DNA of 62,709 bases from positions 1 through 62,709 of the forward strand of contig JAEWMY010000014.1 in assembly GCA_023393015.1 (NCBI GenBank). The letters run 5' to 3'. A model generated the notes under the pieces. The model was not told the origin of the DNA, did no database searches, and worked only from the letters and a program-made list of their open reading frames with translations. Shown here one piece after another: positions 9,073 to 18,027 of the stretch. The position numbers were made by a program, and so were the translations under genes. Numbering within the stretch: position 1 is the first letter of the stretch; the number at the start of each line of letters is the position of its first letter. Source of the stretch: Spirochaetota bacterium (GTDB lineage Bacteria; Spirochaetota; Spirochaetia; Treponematales; Treponemataceae).

Positions 9073-11655
9073 TTACTGAACCGCGCCGGCCGAGGTTCCC
9101 GAAAAATAGGTGAGGGTACCGAACACGCGGGAGCGCTTTTCGATCGTGAGCGTCTTGCCGTCCCACCGGATGTCGCAGGGCATCCCTCCGTCTATTACGT
9201 ACGGGTCGACGAAGGCGTCGTACGCGCGTTTCGCCTCGCTCGACGATTCCGCTGCGACGAGATGCACGAGGCCCTTCATCTTCAGGGGGCGCGAGGGAGA
9301 CGGGCTGCCGCGGCGGGAGGAAATGACGCTCGCGGCCTTTTTCGCCTCCACGAGAAAGGTACAGGCGCCTCCGCCCATCTCGAGTATCCATCCCGGAAAA
9401 CCGTTGAGCACCGGCTCGTCCGAGATCTTGGCGACGAACGATTCCTTTCCGTTCGTCGCCGCGACCGAACGGCCCGCCGCGGCCGTCGGAAGTCCCGCGA
9501 TCTCCCAGTATCCCCGCAGGTCGTCGGCGTAGTTCCCGGGTAGGGTCACGCTCTCCCTTCCCCGCGCGAGGCGGGCCGCCGCGTCGCGGTAGGCGTCGAG
9601 CCTCAGCTCGACGAGCTCGAGGAGTTTTTCGTCTATCCATATCCTCGAGGTGGCGACGGCGTTGACCGTCGCGTTGTTGCTCGCGAATATCTCGTTGCCG
9701 AAGCGCGTCAACGTGTAGACCTTCGGAAAGTCGACGCGGAACAGCTGCGTGGCGTGGGCGAGAGCGTGGAAGGCGGAGTAGGCGACCCGCGATCGGCCCA
9801 TGGTGTTTCTCAGGCGCGTGAATTCGGCGATCCTCCCGGCGAGTTCCCGTTCGAGCCGTTCGTTGTTCGCGATCCTGGACCTCAGGGCCGCGATGTCCCC
9901 GCCCGAGAGCGTCCGTTTCGTTCCGAGCGAGAGCTCCGGAGATCCGAACTCGGCGAATTCCTCGAGACGGCTCGCCCAGGCGACGCGGTGGGCGAACGGT
10001 CTCAGCGATTCTCCCTCCCCGGACGTGAGGAGAAGGTGCTTGCCGTGCGGCCCGGTTCCCTTCGGCTCGATGAGGATATACTCGGTGGTAGCCTCCATGG
10101 AAAACCGGAAGAGCTTGCGGTGATGGTTCGAGAAGAGGGCGTTGAAGGCCTTGCGGAATTCCGCCGACGCGCCCGCCGCCGCGTCCGTCGGAACCTCGAT
10201 GGTGACGAAATACGGCTTTGGCGTTCCGTCTCGCCCCGGCCGGTCCCGTTTCAGGAAGGTCCATACCTCGACCGGATGGAGGATGACGCTCGCCCTTTCG
10301 CCCTTGCGGCTCGCGACGAGTTCGCAGGAACCCTCCAGTATCGAAAAATCCGGTATCTCGAATTTCCATTCGTCGAGGGGGACGCCTCCGTCCCACAGCC
10401 TTCCCGCGTATCTCCGCCCGTCGCCGGTTCCGCGCCCGGCCGTTCCGGTCGGGACGACGCGCGGATCGAGAAGGTCGCTTTCGGCAAGGCGGAGTTTCGC
10501 CGGAACGAACTCCCAACGGTCGGCGAATATCCCCTTCGACCAATAACCGGCGGTTCCCGCCGCGTCGAGGCCCGCGACGCGAAGCTCGCGCGCGCGGTTG
10601 CCGTGCCCGTTTTGCAGTATCGTGATGCGCCGGCTCGCGCGCGCCTTGCCCGCCAGGGGCAGGGGCGGCTGCTTTCTCCACCCCTCGGATGGAAGTCCCC
10701 AGGGGGTGAAGTTGGAGCGGTAGTCGGTTCCCGCGAGGTCCGACGAGTAGGGCTCGTAGGTGTACTTGAAGAACATGGGGTCGCTCCCGATCGTGTCGAA
10801 GTCGGCGAGACGCGTGTACGTTTCGCCCGCCTCGCCGATGAGAAAGACCGTCGAGGCGCTCGCCGAAAGAGCGACCGCTCGGAACGCGCCGCTCTCGGGG
10901 CCGCGTATGTTGTGGCTGAAGTCCGTGGGGAGCCCGGTGTCCTCGTACACGATTTCCTGACCGTCCCCGAGCAGGACGTACGTCGAGGAGATGCCCATGG
11001 TGCCGTAATGGTGTTCGTTGCCGAAAACGTCCTCGTAGTAGAGGACGTGCGCGTTACGCTTTCCGACCGCCCACGCGAGGTTACCCATGGTGCGCGCGTC
11101 GAGCGTCATCTCGCCGAGTTCGGGCCATCCGTGCGCGTCGAACCAGACGTTGTCCTTGCGCGAATAGACCTTGTCGAAGCTTATGCGGTAAAATCTGCCC
11201 TCGCGGGAAAGGACGACGAGTTCGTCGGCGTCCGCGGAGAGTTCCACGACGCGGTCGACCGGCGCGAAGTCCTTCTTTTTCCGGTTTTCGGGCAAGCCTG
11301 TCTTCCCGAAGAGGCTCCAGTCCGGGGGACCCCTCGTTCCGTCGAGCGTCTTGTACCAGATTTTGCCGTCGCGGATGGCGTATTGGTGGTAGGAGTTGAA
11401 CGACTGCGTTCTCGTTTTGACGTAAATCCTCGGAGGCAGGGTGCCGTTGACGTCTTCCCCGTCGCGGTCCGGAAGGTTCAGTCGTTCCTCCGACGGCGGG
11501 CGCGCGAGCCCGTTGCCCGTGGGTGGGGGCAGGGTGGAGCATGATTGCGAGGCGAAAAGCAGGACGGCGAGCAACGGTGCTGTTATGGCCGTCCGCGTCA
11601 GCGGCGTCCGGGACGCCGCGACGGGGCGGGATTTCGGTACGGTAAGGACGGTCAT
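9073..11655 (-). CDS. Large predicted lipoprotein of unknown function
   Basis: I do not recognise this 860-residue protein. An N-terminal hydrophobic stretch ends in FASQSC (Cys39), so export as a lipoprotein is likely. The first half has short beta-rich repeats of the kind VVELSADADELVVLSREG and AVALSASASTVFLIGEAG, reminiscent of propeller blades. A helical, possibly coiled-coil stretch at about residues 590-640 follows, then a mixed C-terminal domain. The sequence contains many aromatic and basic residues. It lies 41 bp downstream of an amino-acid-binding lipoprotein gene and 55 bp upstream of the xylanase. It may also be transcribed from its own promoter (TATAGT 8 bp before the ATG). Function remains unknown. 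Confidence 0.8.
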   Translation of the reverse strand: MTVLTVPKSRPVAASRTPLTRTAITAPLLAVLLFASQSCSTLPPPTGNGLARPPSEERLNLPDRDGEDVNGTLPPRIYVKTRTQSFNSYHQYAIRDGKIWYKTLDGTRGPPDWSLFGKTGLPENRKKKDFAPVDRVVELSADADELVVLSREGRFYRISFDKVYSRKDNVWFDAHGWPELGEMTLDARTMGNLAWAVGKRNAHVLYYEDVFGNEHHYGTMGISSTYVLLGDGQEIVYEDTGLPTDFSHNIRGPESGAFRAVALSASASTVFLIGEAGETYTRLADFDTIGSDPMFFKYTYEPYSSDLAGTDYRSNFTPWGLPSEGWRKQPPLPLAGKARASRRITILQNGHGNRARELRVAGLDAAGTAGYWSKGIFADRWEFVPAKLRLAESDLLDPRVVPTGTAGRGTGDGRRYAGRLWDGGVPLDEWKFEIPDFSILEGSCELVASRKGERASVILHPVEVWTFLKRDRPGRDGTPKPYFVTIEVPTDAAAGASAEFRKAFNALFSNHHRKLFRFSMEATTEYILIEPKGTGPHGKHLLLTSGEGESLRPFAHRVAWASRLEEFAEFGSPELSLGTKRTLSGGDIAALRSRIANNERLERELAGRIAEFTRLRNTMGRSRVAYSAFHALAHATQLFRVDFPKVYTLTRFGNEIFASNNATVNAVATSRIWIDEKLLELVELRLDAYRDAAARLARGRESVTLPGNYADDLRGYWEIAGLPTAAAGRSVAATNGKESFVAKISDEPVLNGFPGWILEMGGGACTFLVEAKKAASVISSRRGSPSPSRPLKMKGLVHLVAAESSSEAKRAYDAFVDPYVIDGGMPCDIRWDGKTLTIEKRSRVFGTLTYFSGTSAGAVQ

Positions 11656-11663
11656 ACCGCCAC

Positions 11664-11691
11664 ACTATACCGCAATTTCCGCCCCGTTCAA
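11664..11691 (-). promoter_or_regulatory. Putative near-leaderless promoter of the 860-residue lipoprotein gene
   Basis: On the minus strand TTGAAC (11686-11691) is followed after 16 bp by TATAGT (11664-11669), which ends 8 bp before the ATG at 11655. This would give a leader of about 0-2 bases. The site occupies the short gap after the binding-protein gene, so the lipoprotein could be expressed independently. Confidence 0.45.
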
Positions 11692-11696
11692 AGGCG

Positions 11697-12539
11697 TCAG
11701 TACTCCACGAGCTCGCTCGCGTCGGCGACGAAGCCGTCGACGGCGCCTGAGGCCTTCAGGCGACCGACGGTCTCGTTGACCTTCGCGAGGAGGGACGCCT
11801 CGCCCTTCTTGACTGCGACGGCCGAGCCCCCGTCGTCATCCTTGAAGGTATAGGAGGCGAGCGTCAGGTCCGCGTTGGCGCCGAGGTATGCCTTGGCGAC
11901 GGGAAGCTCTGCAACGACGGCGTCGATCTTGGAATTCTTCAGTTCCATGACGAGGTCGGGAAGCTTGCCGAGTTCCTTGACCTGGGCGTGCGTGGCCTCG
12001 ACGTTTTCCTCGGAAACGCCCTTGATGCGCGTCTTCGCGAGCGAGACCTGAATCGCGCCCCGTTGCGCTCCGATCATGCGGTCCTTGAGCGCGGTGGCGT
12101 CGCTTCCGTATTTCGAGGCGTCTTCCTTGCGGATCATGACGCCGTGTTCGGCGAAGTAGTAGATGTCCGAAAAGTCGACGTTTTGCCGCCGCTCCTCGCT
12201 CGGGGTCATTCCCGCGATGACGAGGTCGACGTTGCCCGAGGCGAGCGCCGCGAGAAGTCCGTCGAAATCCATATCCTTGATTTCGAGGGCGACGCCGAGA
12301 TCCTTGGCGATCTCTTCCGCGATGGCCACGTCAAAGCCGACGATGGCGTCTTTGCCGTTGATCTGCGCGTGGAATTCATACGGCGGGTAGTCTGCCGAGG
12401 TTCCCAGAACGAGCTTTCCGGATTTCTTGATCGAGTCGAGTTTCCCGTCTTTCGATCCCTTCGCGCACGAGCCGAAGAGAACGAACGCCGAAAGGATAAC
12501 CAACGCCGCGGCGCTTGCCGCACGTGAGTTCTTTTTCAT
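11697..12539 (-). CDS. Family 3 amino-acid ABC transporter substrate-binding lipoprotein
   Basis: This 280-residue periplasmic binding protein belongs to the polar amino-acid uptake class. The lipobox LFGSC (Cys25) predicts membrane anchoring. The family-3 hallmark GFDVAIAEEIAKDLG and the ligand-loop region AGMTPSEERRQNVDFSD are present. The start is secured by a near-perfect AGGGAGGT ribosome site and a promoter upstream (12570-12598). It is the most plausible partner for the ATPase and permease at 61-1498, but it is separated from them by gltBD, a xylanase and a lipoprotein gene, so the pairing is inference. Confidence 0.94.
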   Translation of the reverse strand: MKKNSRAASAAALVILSAFVLFGSCAKGSKDGKLDSIKKSGKLVLGTSADYPPYEFHAQINGKDAIVGFDVAIAEEIAKDLGVALEIKDMDFDGLLAALASGNVDLVIAGMTPSEERRQNVDFSDIYYFAEHGVMIRKEDASKYGSDATALKDRMIGAQRGAIQVSLAKTRIKGVSEENVEATHAQVKELGKLPDLVMELKNSKIDAVVAELPVAKAYLGANADLTLASYTFKDDDGGSAVAVKKGEASLLAKVNETVGRLKASGAVDGFVADASELVEY

Positions 12540-12569
12540 GGAAGTACCTCCCTTAGATACACGCCTGAG

Positions 12570-12598
12570 AGTATAAACTCCGACCGTCCGCTGGGCAA
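12570..12598 (-). promoter_or_regulatory. Promoter of the amino-acid-binding lipoprotein gene
   Basis: On the minus strand TTGCCC (12593-12598) is followed after 17 bp by TATACT (12570-12575). Transcription would start near 12563 and give a short leader carrying the strong Shine-Dalgarno. The -35 overlaps the -35 of the divergent YkgJ-type gene. Confidence 0.6.
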
Positions 12599-12620
12599 GG
12601 TATCCCGTTTTGTGTATAGT
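12592..12620 (+). promoter_or_regulatory. Putative promoter of the YkgJ-type gene
   Basis: TGGGCA (12592-12597), a 17-bp spacer and TATAGT (12615-12620) precede the gene by about 48 bp. The hexamers share bases with the divergent lipoprotein promoter. Confidence 0.45.
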
Positions 12621-12667
12621 CGGTTTCGTCGCGTAAGGGACACGCTAAGGGGAAACGCGGAAAATAT

Positions 12668-13351
12668 ATGGAAGGATCGACGGGATTATGCGGCACGGCG
12701 TTCGGCGAGACGGTGGCGGAACTTGACCGGGTGTATGGACAGATAGAAACGGCGCAGGCGGCCTGGAAGCTCGCGAGCCCGTTCCGGTGCGCGGACGGGT
12801 GCGGTTCCTGCTGCGTCGATTTCGAGCCCGACGTCCTGTGGGTCGAGGCCGCGTACCTCGCCGTCTGGATGCTGGGTCATCAACGAGAGCGGGCTGTCGC
12901 GATCGCCTCCGGTTCCTTCGTCTCCCCGCGTCCCGACCCGGATCGCGGCTGCCCTTTTTTCGATCCCGACACGCCGTATCACTGCACCGTGTACGGCGGC
13001 CGCGCGCTGATCTGCAGGCTGTTCGGCTATACCGGGGATCGCGGCAAGGACGGCGAGCCGCGATGGAAACCCTGCAAGTTCCTGCCCGTCGAGGGTTCCG
13101 ACGGCGCCGCCCCGCGACGGCGTCAGTATTCCGGCGGAGAGCTTCTCGAGCGCTTCGGCGCGATTCCCCCGCTCATGTCCGACCTCTCGGCCCGCGTCGT
13201 GTCGATTGACCCCGGAAAGTCCCACGAGCGCCGCCCTCTCCGGGAGGCAGTCGCGGACGCGATCCGCCACGCGCTTCTCGTGGAGCGGTTTTCCTCGCCT
13301 CCCGAGCCGAATACCCCGGCTCCGGACACGCCCGCGCCGATCGCCTCCTGA
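12668..13351 (+). CDS. YkgJ/UPF0153-type cysteine-cluster protein
   Basis: This 227-residue soluble protein has the conserved cysteine set of the YkgJ family: Cys41, Cys45, Cys48 and Cys49 (CADGCGSCC), then Cys95, Cys106, Cys116 and Cys136. Family members are thought to bind zinc or an iron-sulphur centre, but their reaction is not established. The C-terminal 30 residues are Pro-rich (PNTPAPDTPAPIAS) and probably disordered. The ribosome site is weak; an AAGGGG lies about 20 bp upstream. It is a single gene in a divergent arrangement with the binding-protein gene, and its neighbours give no functional clue. Confidence 0.82.
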   Translation: MEGSTGLCGTAFGETVAELDRVYGQIETAQAAWKLASPFRCADGCGSCCVDFEPDVLWVEAAYLAVWMLGHQRERAVAIASGSFVSPRPDPDRGCPFFDPDTPYHCTVYGGRALICRLFGYTGDRGKDGEPRWKPCKFLPVEGSDGAAPRRRQYSGGELLERFGAIPPLMSDLSARVVSIDPGKSHERRPLREAVADAIRHALLVERFSSPPEPNTPAPDTPAPIAS

Positions 13352-13359
13352 AGTTTTCC

Positions 13360-13399
13360 TTGCCGCCCCCCGCGCTTCCGTGGTATCCTGAATTTCAGG
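13360..13399 (+). promoter_or_regulatory. Putative regulated promoter of uraA with an inverted repeat over the -10
   Basis: TTGCCG (13360-13365), an 18-bp spacer and TATCCT (13384-13389) form a candidate promoter. The -10 and expected start site are covered by a perfect inverted repeat CCTGAA-T-TTCAGG (13387-13399), a plausible repressor site. The predicted leader to the ATG at 13459 is about 60 bases. Confidence 0.45.
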
Positions 13400-13458
13400 C
13401 GCGCCCGTCCGATGCGCTTGATCCGGCCGCGCGAAAGACCTTCAGCAAGGAGCCTCCC

Positions 13459-14739
13459 ATGTCACAAAGAATCGTGGGCGTGAACGAACGCCTGCCCCTC
13501 GTCAAATGGATACCGTTGAGTTTCCAGCACGTCTTCGCCATGTTCGGCGCGACGGTTCTCGTTCCCCTGCTCACGGGCTTGAGCCCGTCCGCGGCCCTCT
13601 TCGCCGCGGGTTCGGGAACCCTGCTCTATATCCTGATAACCGGCGCGCAGGTTCCGGCCTTTCTCGGCTCATCCTTCGCCTTTATTCCCGCGATCATCGG
13701 GATCGGCTCGGCCTACGGCATCCAATACGCCCTCGGCGGCGCCGTCGTCGCGGGACTCTTTTACGCGGTAGTGGCCGGTATCATCAAGGTGTCGGGCCTC
13801 AAGTGGATCGACCGCGTCATGCCGCCGGTCGTCATCGGCTCGGTCATCATCGTCATCGGGCTCAACCTCGCGCCCACCGCCATGAGCATGGCGATGAACG
13901 GGGCGGACGGGGCCTACAGCCTCGTGTCCCTCTCTATCGCGGCCTTCACCCTGCTCGTCGCCATCGTCGCGACGATCTTCTTCAAGGGTTTCTTCAACGT
14001 CATCCCGATACTCATCGGCCTCGTGGCGGGGTACGTCTTTACTCTCGTCATGGGCGCCTTCTTCCCCGCGTACGACATAATCAAGTTCGACGTCGTCGCG
14101 AGCGCTCCCTGGCTGAGCCTGCCGACCTTCGTGCTTCCCAAGTTCAGCCTCGTCGCGTCGCTGACCTTCGTCGTCGTGTCCTTCGCGACCATCTGCGAGC
14201 ACCTCGGCGACATTATGGTCACGAGCCGAGTCGTGGGCGCGGACTTCTACAAGAAGCCCGGGCTTCACCGCACCCTGCTCGGCGACGGCCTCGCTACCGC
14301 CTGGGCGGCCTTCTGGGGCGGACCGCCCAACACGACCTACGGCGAGAATATCGGCGTCATGGCGATCACCCGCGTGTATTCGGTCTGGGTTATCGGAGGC
14401 GCGGCGGTCATCGCCGTCCTCCTTTCGTTCGTAACCAAGGTCGGCGCGGTCATCCAGACCATCCCGACCCCGGTCATGGGCGGAATATCCATGCTCCTTT
14501 TCGGAATAATCGCCTCGAGCGGATTGCGGACGATCGTCGAGAGCGGCGTCGACTTCAAGTGCAAGCGCAACCTCACGATCAGCTCCGTCATCATGGTCAT
14601 CGGCATCGGCGGCGGCAAGCTCGCCTTCGCCGTCGGCGACGGGCTGACCTTCCAGCTCGCCGGCGTCGCCCTCGCGACGCTCGTGGGAATCGTCCTCAAC
14701 CTCGTTCTCCCCTCGACGATCGATACCGTCAAGGAGTAA
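13459..14739 (+). CDS. uraA: Uracil permease (NCS2 family)
   Basis: This 426-residue, roughly 14-segment inner-membrane symporter should import uracil with protons. The NCS2 signature region reads PNTTYGENIGVMAITRVYS. The two substrate-binding glutamates of UraA have counterparts at Glu247 (ICEHLGD) and Glu296 (YGENIG), with the same 49-residue spacing as in the E. coli protein. The start at 13459 was chosen because AGGAG lies 7 bp before it and the protein then begins at the normal family N-terminus. It is followed by a strong terminator, so it is probably monocistronic. No pyrimidine genes are adjacent. Confidence 0.93.
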   Translation: MSQRIVGVNERLPLVKWIPLSFQHVFAMFGATVLVPLLTGLSPSAALFAAGSGTLLYILITGAQVPAFLGSSFAFIPAIIGIGSAYGIQYALGGAVVAGLFYAVVAGIIKVSGLKWIDRVMPPVVIGSVIIVIGLNLAPTAMSMAMNGADGAYSLVSLSIAAFTLLVAIVATIFFKGFFNVIPILIGLVAGYVFTLVMGAFFPAYDIIKFDVVASAPWLSLPTFVLPKFSLVASLTFVVVSFATICEHLGDIMVTSRVVGADFYKKPGLHRTLLGDGLATAWAAFWGGPPNTTYGENIGVMAITRVYSVWVIGGAAVIAVLLSFVTKVGAVIQTIPTPVMGGISMLLFGIIASSGLRTIVESGVDFKCKRNLTISSVIMVIGIGGGKLAFAVGDGLTFQLAGVALATLVGIVLNLVLPSTIDTVKE

Positions 14740-14775
14740 GGCTTTCGCGGGCGGGCCGTCGCGCCCGTCCGGCTC

Positions 14776-14803
14776 GCGGGCTGTCATCGGCCCGCTTTTT
14801 TTT
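14776..14803 (+). terminator. Rho-independent terminator after uraA
   Basis: A GC-only 6-bp stem (GCGGGC 14776-14781 with GCCCGC 14790-14795), an 8-base loop and a run of eight T form a textbook intrinsic terminator 37 bp after the uraA stop. Confidence 0.9.
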
Positions 14804-14823
14804 ACATCAAGGAGCGCAACCGC

Positions 14824-15777
14824 ATGAAATACCGACCCGCTACGATAGCGATTCTCCTGACGCTCTGCGTAACCGTCTCCGCGTACGCCAACGTCGCCTT
14901 CGACGGCATTTGGGGCTACCTTATGGCGGGAGAGGAGCAGTTTCTCGACAACTCCTATCCGCTCAGCGATATAGGGTATTTCGGCGCGGGGCTCAACGCC
15001 TTCGGCGCGCTTTCGACCGTGCCCGACAGGGCGAAGATATCCTCCTTTCCGGGGCGGGTTCACCTGGTCGTCGCCGAGGTCGGCAACCAGGCCCTGACGC
15101 ATTTCGCGCTCAATCCCAACTATCCCCTTCGCGACCGGCTTGTCGACGATATCGTCCGCGCCGCCGGCGGGTACGACGGGGTGCAAATCGATTTCGAGAC
15201 GGTACATCCCGCCGACGCCGGGCATTTCAGCGTCTTTCTCGCGCTGCTCCGCCAGCGCCTTCCGCCCGAAAAGGAACTGTCAGTCGCCATACCCGCGCGC
15301 GTCAGGAAGATACACGACGCGTACGATTACGCGGTTATCTCGCGTATTGTCGATCGAGTCATCGTCATGGCCTACGACGAGCACTGGAGCGGAAGCGCGC
15401 CCGGCTCCATCGCCTCGATCGAATGGTGCAGGCGCGTTCTGGACTACGCCCTCGCTACGATCGACCGCGAAAAGCTCGTCATGGGCATGCCCTTTTACGG
15501 CCGCGCCTGGGCGGACCAGAAACACTCGCGCGCCTACAAGCATTCGACCCTGACGGAACTCAAGAAGGACAAGAAGGTGAAGTCCGTCCAGCGGGTCAAG
15601 GATATTCCCTTCTTCAAGTACACGGAGCCCGTCTCCGTTACCCTCTATTACGAAGACGTCCACTCCATGCTCGCCCGGGGCGGTATCTATCGGGACGCCG
15701 GGGTGCGGTTCGTCTCGTTTTGGCGCCTCGGCCAGGAAGACCCCGCGGTGTGGAAGGCCCTTCGCGTAAATCGGTAA
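14824..15777 (+). CDS. Exported GH18-family glycoside hydrolase (YaaH/chitinase-like)
   Basis: This 317-residue protein has an N-terminal signal peptide, probably cut after VSAYA (residue 22), so it acts in the periplasm or outside. The GH18 catalytic strand reads DGVQIDFE with Asp118, Asp123 and the proton-donor Glu125. Later family landmarks are MAYDEHWSG and GMPFYGRAW. The architecture resembles the spore-germination/YaaH branch, which cleaves N-acetylglucosamine polymers such as peptidoglycan, more than large chitinases. No LysM or binding module is present. The start has an AAGGAG ribosome site. The gene stands alone between the uraA terminator and the glnN control region. Confidence 0.88.
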   Translation: MKYRPATIAILLTLCVTVSAYANVAFDGIWGYLMAGEEQFLDNSYPLSDIGYFGAGLNAFGALSTVPDRAKISSFPGRVHLVVAEVGNQALTHFALNPNYPLRDRLVDDIVRAAGGYDGVQIDFETVHPADAGHFSVFLALLRQRLPPEKELSVAIPARVRKIHDAYDYAVISRIVDRVIVMAYDEHWSGSAPGSIASIEWCRRVLDYALATIDREKLVMGMPFYGRAWADQKHSRAYKHSTLTELKKDKKVKSVQRVKDIPFFKYTEPVSVTLYYEDVHSMLARGGIYRDAGVRFVSFWRLGQEDPAVWKALRVNR

Positions 15778-15803
15778 AAACACGGGGTTGCTCACCGACC
15801 CGA

Positions 15804-15847
15804 TTGCATAATTATGCAGATTTTGCTATAAGTAACGCATAACTTAT
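15804..15847 (+). promoter_or_regulatory. glnN promoter with overlapping GCATAA operator palindromes
   Basis: A candidate promoter TTGCAT (15804-15809), 17-bp spacer, TATAAG (15827-15832) is overlapped by the perfect 14-bp palindrome TGCATAATTATGCA (15805-15818). A second inverted repeat ATAAGT-N8-ACTTAT (15828-15847) contains another GCATAA exactly 31 bp (three helical turns) after the first. The same palindrome, with one mismatch, lies upstream of gltB. Overlap of the -35 and spacer would fit a repressor. This is inferred from position only. Confidence 0.55.
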
Positions 15848-15909
15848 TAGCCTGGTGTGCAAAGGGGTATACAAGGCAACTTCCGGTAACCCGGTTCAAG
15901 GAGGTTGGT

Positions 15910-18003
15910 ATGCCCTTTAACGAAGTATACGGTACTAACGCGTTTGGCGATTCCGTCATGCGGGATCGTCTTCCCAAGGCCATCTACAAGGAAATCAAGG
16001 CGGTTCAGGCCGGCGAGGCGGAATTGACCGTAGAGGTCGCCGAGGTCGTCGCGAACGCTATGAAGGACTGGGCGATAGAGAAGGGCGCGACCCACTATAC
16101 CCACTGGTTCCAGCCCATGACCGGGCTCACCGCCGAAAAGCACGATTCATTCATTTCCCCCACGGACGACGGCAGGGCGATTCTCGAATTCTCGGGCAAG
16201 GAGCTCATCCAGGGCGAACCCGACGCGTCGAGCTTCCCCTCGGGCGGCCTTCGCGCCACCTTCGAGGCCCGCGGCTACACCGCATGGGACGTGACGAGCC
16301 CCGCCTATCTCAACGAGGAAGGCACCTGCAAGACTCTCGTCATCCCGACCGCCTTCATCTCCTATAACGGCGAGGCCCTCGACAAGAAGACCCCGCTCCT
16401 CCGGTCGATGCAGGCGGTCAGCGCCCAGGCGCTCCGCGTTCTCAAGGCCCTCGGCAACACGACATCCCGCCGCGTCATCTCCTCGGTCGGTCCCGAGCAG
16501 GAATACTTCCTCGTCGACGAAAAGTATTTCGCCTCCCGACAGGACCTCATGCTGACCGGAAGGACCGTGTTCGGCGCCCTTCCTCCCAAGGGACAGGAGC
16601 TCGAGGATCACTATTTCGGAAAGATCCCCGAGCGTGTCGCGGCCTTCATGGTCGAGGTGAACGAGGAACTCTGGAAGATCGGCATCCCGGCCAAGACCCA
16701 ACACAATGAGGTCGCGCCGAACCAGTTCGAGCTCGCGCCGATCTACGGCATGGCGAACGTCGCGACCGACCAGAACCATCTCGTGATGCAGACCCTCAAG
16801 AAGGTAGCCCGCCACCACGGCCTCGTGTGCCTGCTGCACGAAAAGCCCTTCCGCGGCGTGAACGGCTCGGGCAAGCACAACAACTGGTCGATCGGAACCG
16901 ACGACGGCATCAATCTCCTCAACCCCGGCAAGACCCCGGGCGATAACCTCTCGTTCCTCCTCTTCGTTTCGGCCGTCATCGACGCCGTCGACACCTACGC
17001 GCCCCTCCTCCGCCTTTCCGCGGCGAACGCCGGAAACGACCACCGCCTCGGCGCGAACGAGGCCCCTCCCGCGATCATCTCGATCTTCCTCGGCGAACAG
17101 CTGCAGGATATCTTCGAGGGAATCGCGACCGGGCGACCCGTCGCCTCGAGCGAGGGACACAAGCTCGAGCTCGGCGTGAATACCCTGCCGAAGCTCCCGA
17201 AGGACCTGACCGACCGCAACCGCACGAGCCCCTTCGCCTTCACCGGCAACAAGTTCGAGTTCCGCATGGTACCCTCGTCGGATTCCATCTCCGGTCCGAA
17301 CTTCGTGCTCAACACGATCGTCGCCGAAGTGCTCTCCGGCTTCGCTTCGAAACTCGAAGGCGCGAAAGACCTGACCGCCGCGATCAAGGAAATCGTCACC
17401 GACACCTGGAAGAAGCACTCGCGCGTCGTCTTCAACGGAAACGGCTATACCGAGGACTGGGTCAAGGAAGCGGCGAAGCGCGGACTGCCGAACCTCAAAA
17501 GCTCGGTCGAGGCCTGGCCCTATTTCGCGAAGGAAGATTCCGTCAGGATATTCACCAAGCACAAGGTGTTCACCAAGGAAGAGATCCACGCGCGGCTCGA
17601 CATCGTCCTCGAGAAGTACTCCAAGCAAATCAACATCGAGGCCGGCGTGGCCTTCGAGATGGCGACGAGGGAGATCCTTCCCGCCTGCGTCGATTACGCC
17701 GTCGAGATCGCCGGACAGATCGAGACGCTCGCCTCCTCGGGCGTCAAGAGCGAGACCCTCGCGGTTAAACTCGCCGAGGTCATGAAGCTCGCTGACGAGG
17801 CCTCCGCCGTCGCTTCGAAGCTCGAGGCCGCTCGTTCTGCCGCGAAGGACGTCGCCGATCCCCTCAAGCAGGCCGAGGCCTACCGCGACACGGTGTTCTC
17901 CGCGATGGAAGCGCTGCGCGCGCCGATTGACCGGCTCGAGAAACTCATGCCGAAGGATTATTGGCCGATGCCCTCGTACGAGGAGCTCCTGTTCAGGATC
18001 TGA
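15910..18003 (+). CDS. glnN: Type III glutamine synthetase
   Basis: This 697-residue enzyme forms glutamine from glutamate, ammonia and ATP. Length and motifs fit the GSIII family (about 700-730 residues) rather than GlnA: THWFQPMTG near the N-terminus, the catalytic GSGKHNNWSIGTD and the C-terminal block DRNRTSPFAFTGNKFEFRM. The start is clear from AAGGAGG 7 bp upstream. With gltBD in the same window it would complete the GS-GOGAT ammonium-assimilation cycle. The upstream palindromes shared with gltB suggest joint regulation. Two hairpins, the second with a T-run, follow the stop codon, so the gene is probably monocistronic. Confidence 0.97.
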   Translation: MPFNEVYGTNAFGDSVMRDRLPKAIYKEIKAVQAGEAELTVEVAEVVANAMKDWAIEKGATHYTHWFQPMTGLTAEKHDSFISPTDDGRAILEFSGKELIQGEPDASSFPSGGLRATFEARGYTAWDVTSPAYLNEEGTCKTLVIPTAFISYNGEALDKKTPLLRSMQAVSAQALRVLKALGNTTSRRVISSVGPEQEYFLVDEKYFASRQDLMLTGRTVFGALPPKGQELEDHYFGKIPERVAAFMVEVNEELWKIGIPAKTQHNEVAPNQFELAPIYGMANVATDQNHLVMQTLKKVARHHGLVCLLHEKPFRGVNGSGKHNNWSIGTDDGINLLNPGKTPGDNLSFLLFVSAVIDAVDTYAPLLRLSAANAGNDHRLGANEAPPAIISIFLGEQLQDIFEGIATGRPVASSEGHKLELGVNTLPKLPKDLTDRNRTSPFAFTGNKFEFRMVPSSDSISGPNFVLNTIVAEVLSGFASKLEGAKDLTAAIKEIVTDTWKKHSRVVFNGNGYTEDWVKEAAKRGLPNLKSSVEAWPYFAKEDSVRIFTKHKVFTKEEIHARLDIVLEKYSKQINIEAGVAFEMATREILPACVDYAVEIAGQIETLASSGVKSETLAVKLAEVMKLADEASAVASKLEAARSAAKDVADPLKQAEAYRDTVFSAMEALRAPIDRLEKLMPKDYWPMPSYEELLFRI

Positions 18004-18027
18004 TCCGGTATATCCGCGATTTTTGAC

